A stretch of 64,000 bases of DNA, from positions 65,986 to 129,985 of the forward strand of contig MWST01000033.1 of assembly GCA_002050235.1 (NCBI GenBank). The letters are read 5' to 3'. The DNA is from Polyangiaceae bacterium UTPRO1. Its GTDB lineage: Bacteria; Desulfobacterota; Binatia; UTPRO1. Within the stretch, counting starts at the first letter, position 1. Each line of letters opens with the position of its first letter. The notes beneath the pieces are model-generated. The model saw only the letters and a list, made by a program, of their open reading frames with translations. It was not told the DNA's origin and did no database searches. This document shows positions 60,037-64,000 of the stretch, piece by piece. The translations under genes were made by a program, and so were the position numbers.

Positions 60037-61689
60037 ATGAGTCAACTGCACGGCGGGCGCATCGTCGCCAAAGCTCTCAAAAACGAGGGCGTATCGCACG
60101 TCTTCACTCTCTGTGGCGGGCACGTGATGTCCATATACGACGGATGCCTCGACGCGGGCATCCGCGTCGTCGACACGCGCCACGAGCAGACTGCGGCTCA
60201 TGCCGCCGACGGATGGGCGCGGGTCACGGGCGAGCCCGGCGTCGCGATCGTCACGGCCGGCCCCGGGGTCACCGACGCGGTGACGGGCGCCGCTTCCGCG
60301 TGGCGTGCCAACATCCCGATGCTGATCATCGGCGGGCAGGGTCCGCGGAGCCTGCAGGACATGGGCTCGCTCCAGGACATGAATCACGTCGACCTGATGC
60401 GGCCGATCACCAAGTGGTCGCACGCGGTCCCCGAGGCGCGCCGGCTGGGAGAATACGTGAGCATGGCGTTTCGTATCGCCACCACTGGCGTGCCAGGGCC
60501 CGTCTTCCTCGAGATGCCGGTCGACTTCCTGTTCGATTCGTACAACGAGGACCAGCTCGTGTTTCCGACCGGCGCGCGCACGGCAGCCGGTGCGTATCCA
60601 GACCCCGCGTACATCGACAAGGCTATCGCGTTGCTTGCCAAAGCCGCCAAGCCGGTGGCGCTCGTCGGCAGCCAGCTCTTCTGGTCGAAGCGCCGTGACG
60701 CCTACCTGCCCTTCATCGAGCAGTTCGGCCTCCCGGTCTACGTGAACGGCCAGGCGCGCGGTTCGTTGCCGCCCGATCACCCGAACTTCTTCGCCAAGAC
60801 GCGGAAGGAAGCGCTCCGCGGCGCCGACGTTATCCTGATCTTCGGGACGCCGCTCGACTTCCGGCTCGGCTACGGTCGCGCCAGCCACATGAATCCCGAG
60901 GCGAAGCTCATCCAGATAGACCTCGACGGCGGCGAGATCGGGCGCAACCGGCACGTCGACGTCGGCATTCCGGCCGACACCGGCATGGCGATGGCGGCGC
61001 TCGCCGCGGCGGCGACGGGTATGGCCAGGGGCGGGAGTCCGGCCGTGCGCGAGTGGGTGAAGAGCCTGCGCATGAAGGAAGAGGAGCGCGTCGAGCAGAT
61101 GCGCGCCGAGATGGAATCGGAGACGTCGCCGATCAATCCGCTGCGACTCTGCAAAGAGATCGACGGCGTCCTCGACGATGACACCATCGTCATCGGCGAC
61201 GGCGGGGACTTCGTCGCCACGGCAGCCTCGGTGTTGCGTATCGCCAAGATCGGCCAGTGGCTCGATCCGGGGCCGCTCGGAACTCTGGGAATCGGACCGG
61301 GGTACGCGATGGCTGCGAAGCTCGCGCGGCCGAGGAGCAACGTCATCATCGTGTACGGTGACGGCGCTTTCGGATTGAACGGTCTCGAATACGAAGCGTT
61401 CGTGCGGCAGAAGATCAACGTGGTGGGCGTCATCGGTAACGACGCGGCCTGGACGCAGATCCGCCGCGGCCAGGTCGAGCTCTACGGGGAGGAGCGCGCG
61501 ATCGCGACCAAGCTCGACTTCACCCACTACGAGAAGGTCGCGGCGGCGGTCGGTGCGCACGGGGAGTACGTCGAGCGGCCGCAGGACATCCGTCCGGCGC
61601 TCGATCGTGCCCTCGGCTGCGGCAAACCGGCGCTCGTCAACGTGCGTCTGGGGATCAGCGAGTTCCGCAAGGGCGCGCTCTCGATCTGA
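60037..61689 (+). CDS. ThDP-dependent acetolactate synthase-like / 2-hydroxyacyl-CoA lyase-like enzyme
   Basis: A 550-residue thiamine diphosphate enzyme. Glu50 in RHEQTAAHAADGWAR is the ThDP-activating residue. The central domain (about 190-330) and the C-terminal ThDP/Mg domain with IVYGDGAFGLNG and VIGNDAAW (GDG...N motif) are intact. YGRASHMNPEAKLIQIDLD and the absence of the acetolactate synthase small subunit favour a 2-hydroxyacyl-CoA lyase or oxalyl-CoA decarboxylase-like role. It starts at ATG 60037 behind a G-rich stretch and a promoter with nested dyads. The substrate remains open. Confidence 0.85.
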   Translation: MSQLHGGRIVAKALKNEGVSHVFTLCGGHVMSIYDGCLDAGIRVVDTRHEQTAAHAADGWARVTGEPGVAIVTAGPGVTDAVTGAASAWRANIPMLIIGGQGPRSLQDMGSLQDMNHVDLMRPITKWSHAVPEARRLGEYVSMAFRIATTGVPGPVFLEMPVDFLFDSYNEDQLVFPTGARTAAGAYPDPAYIDKAIALLAKAAKPVALVGSQLFWSKRRDAYLPFIEQFGLPVYVNGQARGSLPPDHPNFFAKTRKEALRGADVILIFGTPLDFRLGYGRASHMNPEAKLIQIDLDGGEIGRNRHVDVGIPADTGMAMAALAAAATGMARGGSPAVREWVKSLRMKEEERVEQMRAEMESETSPINPLRLCKEIDGVLDDDTIVIGDGGDFVATAASVLRIAKIGQWLDPGPLGTLGIGPGYAMAAKLARPRSNVIIVYGDGAFGLNGLEYEAFVRQKINVVGVIGNDAAWTQIRRGQVELYGEERAIATKLDFTHYEKVAAAVGAHGEYVERPQDIRPALDRALGCGKPALVNVRLGISEFRKGALSI

Positions 61690-61702
61690 TTCGTGGATCG
61701 GT

Positions 61703-62437
61703 ATGGGTGATCTGTCGGCGGGTGTCGTCGTCATCGGCAACGAGATCCTCTCGGGGAAAGTCGTCGACACCAACTCGCCGTTCCTCGCCTCGGAGTTGCG
61801 CCCGCTCGGCGTGGCGTTACGCCGGATAGCGACGATTCCCGACGAGCTACCGGTGATCCGCGACGAGATCCGTTGCCAGCACGAGTCGTTCGATCTCGTC
61901 TTCACGTCCGGGGGCGTCGGTCCGACGCACGACGATGTCACCATCGAGGGTGTGGCCATGGCGCTCGGGCGCAAGGTGGTCGTGCACCCCGAAATTGCCG
62001 GTAAGCTCCGCAGCTTCTACGGCCACAAGATCAACCGCGCCCGTCTCAAGATGGCGGAGGTACCGGAAGGTGCGGAGCTGATCACCGATACGAGCGTCAA
62101 TTTTCCGACCATCAAGGTCGAGAACATCTACATCTTGCCCGGGATCCCGGAGATCTTTCGTGCCAAGCTCGAAGGTCTCAAGCCGCGCTTCTACGCCGAC
62201 CCGTTCTGTCTGAAGGTGGTCTACACGCGCATCGGGGAGGGCACGCTCGCGGAGCATCTGAACGACACGCTCCGGCAGTTTCCCGATCTGCTGCTCGGCT
62301 CGTATCCGAAGATCAACCATCCCGATTACATGGTGAAGGTGACCCTGGAGTCGAAGGACGCGGACTACGTCGGTCGCGCTTTCGCGCATTTGCTGGCGGT
62401 GCTGCCCGAGGGCAGCGTGGTGCGGACGGAAGAATGA
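61703..62437 (+). CDS. CinA N-terminal-like / molybdopterin-binding domain protein
   Basis: A 244-residue protein from ATG 61703. VVVIGNEILSGKVVDTN, DLVFTSGGVGPTHDDVT and LPGIPEIF match the MoaB/MoeA-type domain found in CinA (competence/damage-inducible protein) N-termini. The C-terminal nicotinamide-nucleotide amidase part of full CinA is absent, making it a short form. It may act in pyridine-nucleotide salvage or molybdopterin handling; which one is not determined. It begins 13 bases after the ThDP gene's stop. Confidence 0.88.
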   Translation: MGDLSAGVVVIGNEILSGKVVDTNSPFLASELRPLGVALRRIATIPDELPVIRDEIRCQHESFDLVFTSGGVGPTHDDVTIEGVAMALGRKVVVHPEIAGKLRSFYGHKINRARLKMAEVPEGAELITDTSVNFPTIKVENIYILPGIPEIFRAKLEGLKPRFYADPFCLKVVYTRIGEGTLAEHLNDTLRQFPDLLLGSYPKINHPDYMVKVTLESKDADYVGRAFAHLLAVLPEGSVVRTEE

Positions 62438-62450
62438 GGAGGAGCTACAC

Positions 62451-62888
62451 ATGAGACGGACGGCAGGTAGTAAGCGAATACGGGGCCTGGTGGCGGTGGC
62501 GATGCTTGCGGCGATGTTGACGTCGAGCGTGCGGCCCGTACTCGCGGAGGACGACGAGAATCGCTTTGCGAGCGATTTCGGTTTCGGGGTGGCGGCGTTC
62601 TTCACCAACCTGATCTACATGCCGACGAAGTTCGTGTATGCGACCCTCGGCGGCATCACCGGCGGCTTCGCCTACGTCCTCACGGGCTTCAAATACGAGG
62701 TCGCGCGCACGATCTGGGTGCCTTCGACGGGCGGCGACTACGTCGTGACCCCGTCGATGCTGAGAGGCGATGATCCCATCATCTTCAGCGGTACGACCGA
62801 GCCGAAGCACGAACGATTCCGGCGTCACGAGGAAGATCTCGGCGCACCGAGCAGCGAATCCACGCCCCGTGGTCCGGTCAAGTATTGA
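62451..62888 (+). CDS. Small exported conserved hypothetical protein
   Basis: A 145-residue protein from ATG 62451 with GGAGG close upstream. A signal peptide ends near VLA (about residue 32). The mature protein begins EDDENRF and contains a hydrophobic FGFGVAAFFTNLIYMPTKFVYATLGGITGGFAYVLTGF segment, then a polar tail with STGGDYVVTPSMLRGDDPI. Similar exported proteins with a glycine-zipper-like membrane segment occur in Geobacter-type genomes, but I cannot give a function. Next to the SRPBCC lipoprotein gene. Confidence 0.65.
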   Translation: MRRTAGSKRIRGLVAVAMLAAMLTSSVRPVLAEDDENRFASDFGFGVAAFFTNLIYMPTKFVYATLGGITGGFAYVLTGFKYEVARTIWVPSTGGDYVVTPSMLRGDDPIIFSGTTEPKHERFRRHEEDLGAPSSESTPRGPVKY

Positions 62889-62958
62889 TCCGAGCGCGAA
62901 CCGCTTGTCGCCGGAATCCCTTTCTGCCAGTACGACGCTCCGAAAGGGAGGGTTGACG

Positions 62959-63507
62959 ATGAAGACATGGCTGGTAGCCGCGAGCGTGCTCGCCGTCCTC
63001 GTGGCCGGCTGCTCACCGAAGCTCGAAGAAGGCGAAGTTCTGGAGAAGAAAGGAGATACCTTCACGATTCGCCTCGAAAAGAAGGTCGATGAGCCGATCG
63101 ACAAGGTGTGGGCTGCCTTCCAGCGCCCCGAGGACATCGAGAAGTACTCCGAGCAGTACCAGCAGTCGAAGCTCGTCAAGTCGGAGGGCAACACCAAGGT
63201 CGTCGACTACCGCGTCTCGGCTCTCGGACAGGTGAATGCCTTCACCATGGAGCTGGTCTCGAATCCGGAGCAGAAGCGCATCGATCTGAAGACGATCGAG
63301 AGCACGCTCGTCGACATCGACGGTTCATATGAGATCAAGCCGGCGCCGGACGGGAAAGGCACCCTCGTGATCTACAGGGCGACGCAGAAGGACAAGGCCA
63401 ACATTCCGGTCCCGGTGAGCGTGCAGAAGACGGCGATCAAGGACTCCTTCGATAACTTGATCGCCGGTATGAAGAAGGGCATCCAAGCGCAGGGCGGCAC
63501 CTCGTAA
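62959..63507 (+). CDS. SRPBCC (START-like) domain lipoprotein
   Basis: A 182-residue exported protein from ATG 62959; an in-frame reading from 62770 is antisense-like and rejected. LVAGC gives a lipobox with Cys near residue 18. The mature part is a single SRPBCC (Bet v1/START-like) domain: FTIRLEKKVDEPIDKVWAAFQRPEDIEKY, then beta strands and a C-terminal helix. Such domains bind hydrophobic ligands; the lipoprotein form may take part in envelope lipid handling. Confidence 0.82.
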   Translation: MKTWLVAASVLAVLVAGCSPKLEEGEVLEKKGDTFTIRLEKKVDEPIDKVWAAFQRPEDIEKYSEQYQQSKLVKSEGNTKVVDYRVSALGQVNAFTMELVSNPEQKRIDLKTIESTLVDIDGSYEIKPAPDGKGTLVIYRATQKDKANIPVPVSVQKTAIKDSFDNLIAGMKKGIQAQGGTS

Positions 63508-63519
63508 GCTCGCGCCGCG

Positions 63520-64000
63520 GTGACCTCTGGCGCGAGAGGGTGGCGGTGCCGCCAGGCAACATTTCTCGGAGCCGCGACGGAGCCGGGGCGCTTCCCGGTC
63601 CCGTCGCTCCCCGAGATCGCTTTCGCCGGCCGCTCCAACGTCGGCAAGTCGTCGGCGATCAATAGACTGGTCGGCCGGCGCGGGTTGGCCCGCACGAGCT
63701 CGACGCCCGGCCGCACTCAGCAGCTGAACTTCTTCGCCATCGACGACCGTCTCGTGCTCGTCGACCTCCCCGGCTACGGCTATGCCAAGGTCTCGAAGGC
63801 GGCGCGTGATGCCTGGCGACCGCTGGTCGAGAGTTATCTCGGAACCCGCGGAACGCTCGCCGGCGTCGTGCTGATCGTCGACGTTCGCCGCGGGCTCGAA
63901 GAGGAGGAGCACCAACTGCTCGATTTTCTAGCCGTGCTGTCCGTGCCGGTGCTGGTGCTGGCCACCAAGATCGACAAGCTGAACCTCGGCGAGCGGACGA
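63520..64000 (+). CDS. engB: GTP-binding protein EngB/YsxC, truncated by the window end
   Basis: A frame from GTG 63520 that runs off the window (160 complete codons). EIAFAGRSNVGKSSAINRL carries the P-loop G1 motif, LARTSSTPGRTQQLNFF contains G2, and DLPGYGYAKVSKAARD is G3, all diagnostic of EngB, a GTPase needed for ribosome assembly. LATKIDKLN near the end is G4. The N-terminal start is uncertain. The 3' part lies outside the window. Confidence 0.92.
   Translation, partial: MTSGARGWRCRQATFLGAATEPGRFPVPSLPEIAFAGRSNVGKSSAINRLVGRRGLARTSSTPGRTQQLNFFAIDDRLVLVDLPGYGYAKVSKAARDAWRPLVESYLGTRGTLAGVVLIVDVRRGLEEEEHQLLDFLAVLSVPVLVLATKIDKLNLGERT

Noticed and set aside
59740..61974. 744-codon minus-strand frame
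   Set aside because: Antisense to the ThDP and CinA-like genes, which have complete motifs.
1..64000. CRISPR array, insertion sequence, prophage or rRNA operon
   Set aside because: No regular repeat-spacer pattern, transposase, integrase, phage gene or rRNA segment was seen.

Overview
This is a GC-rich bacterial chromosome segment with dense gene packing, many 1-4 base start/stop overlaps and frequent GTG/TTG starts. It carries no rRNA, tRNA, CRISPR array, insertion sequence or phage gene that I could find. Gene content is of the deltaproteobacterial / Desulfobacterota / Binatota kind: FAAL-type ligases, SCP-x-type thiolase, LLM oxidoreductase, several TetR regulators, CDDG-type Cys-rich repeats and the xseA-xseB-ispA-tlyA block. 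The lineage is an inference; no marker here fixes it.

Layout. 0-13.5 kb is an envelope-glycan and acyl-chemistry region: two GT2 glycosyltransferases, a polyprenyl-phosphate sugar phosphotransferase, an acyl carrier protein, an LpxL-like acyltransferase, a fatty-acyl-AMP ligase, an SGNH protein, a PaaG-like enoyl-CoA hydratase/isomerase, an aldehyde dehydrogenase with its DUF779 partner, and a 972-residue double glycosyltransferase. 13.5-24 kb holds two half-size ABC exporters in tandem, a second SGNH protein, a metallo-aminopeptidase-like lipoprotein that reads into the opposite strand, and a transglutaminase/ABC-2 operon. 24-31 kb has trmL, a DUF1285 protein, lgt, a TlpA-like lipoprotein and an iron-uptake operon (double P19-like lipoprotein, FTR1 permease, cytochrome c) under a strong Fur-box-like site, then ctpA and a divergent polysaccharide deacetylase. 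32-39 kb is housekeeping: xseA, xseB, ispA, tlyA, rpoZ and a heat-shock block dnaJ / MerR-like / RpoH-like sigma factor.

39-62 kb is the most interesting part. A thiolase / acyl-CoA synthetase / NnrS / TetR run is followed by an LLM oxidoreductase and a radical SAM enzyme, queD, and then a leftward operon at 51.9-47.9 kb. That operon encodes a diiron ferritin-like protein, an SCP2-like protein and a membrane protein of the quinol nitric oxide reductase (qNor) fold. In this last protein the third FeB histidine is Asn559, the catalytic-pocket Glu is Gln580, and the quinol-site His and Glu are Glu327 and Gly331. These are the substitutions that separate putative nitric oxide dismutases (Nod, 2 NO -> N2 + O2) from true qNor, so I call it Nod. 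An O2-type diiron protein in the same operon suggests that dismutase-derived O2 could be consumed by an oxygenase. Next to it lies a 1473-residue secreted fusion of a PQQ-type sugar dehydrogenase propeller, Cys-rich repeats and a pentaheme cytochrome. Beyond that come a TetR/DUF2249 pair, another TetR and a CRP/FNR regulator. An identical dyad, ATGAC-N4-GTCAT, lies upstream of both the nod operon and the second TetR gene.

60-64 kb carries a ThDP enzyme, a CinA-N-like molybdopterin-binding-domain protein, two small exported proteins and the start of engB (ysxC), which runs off the window.
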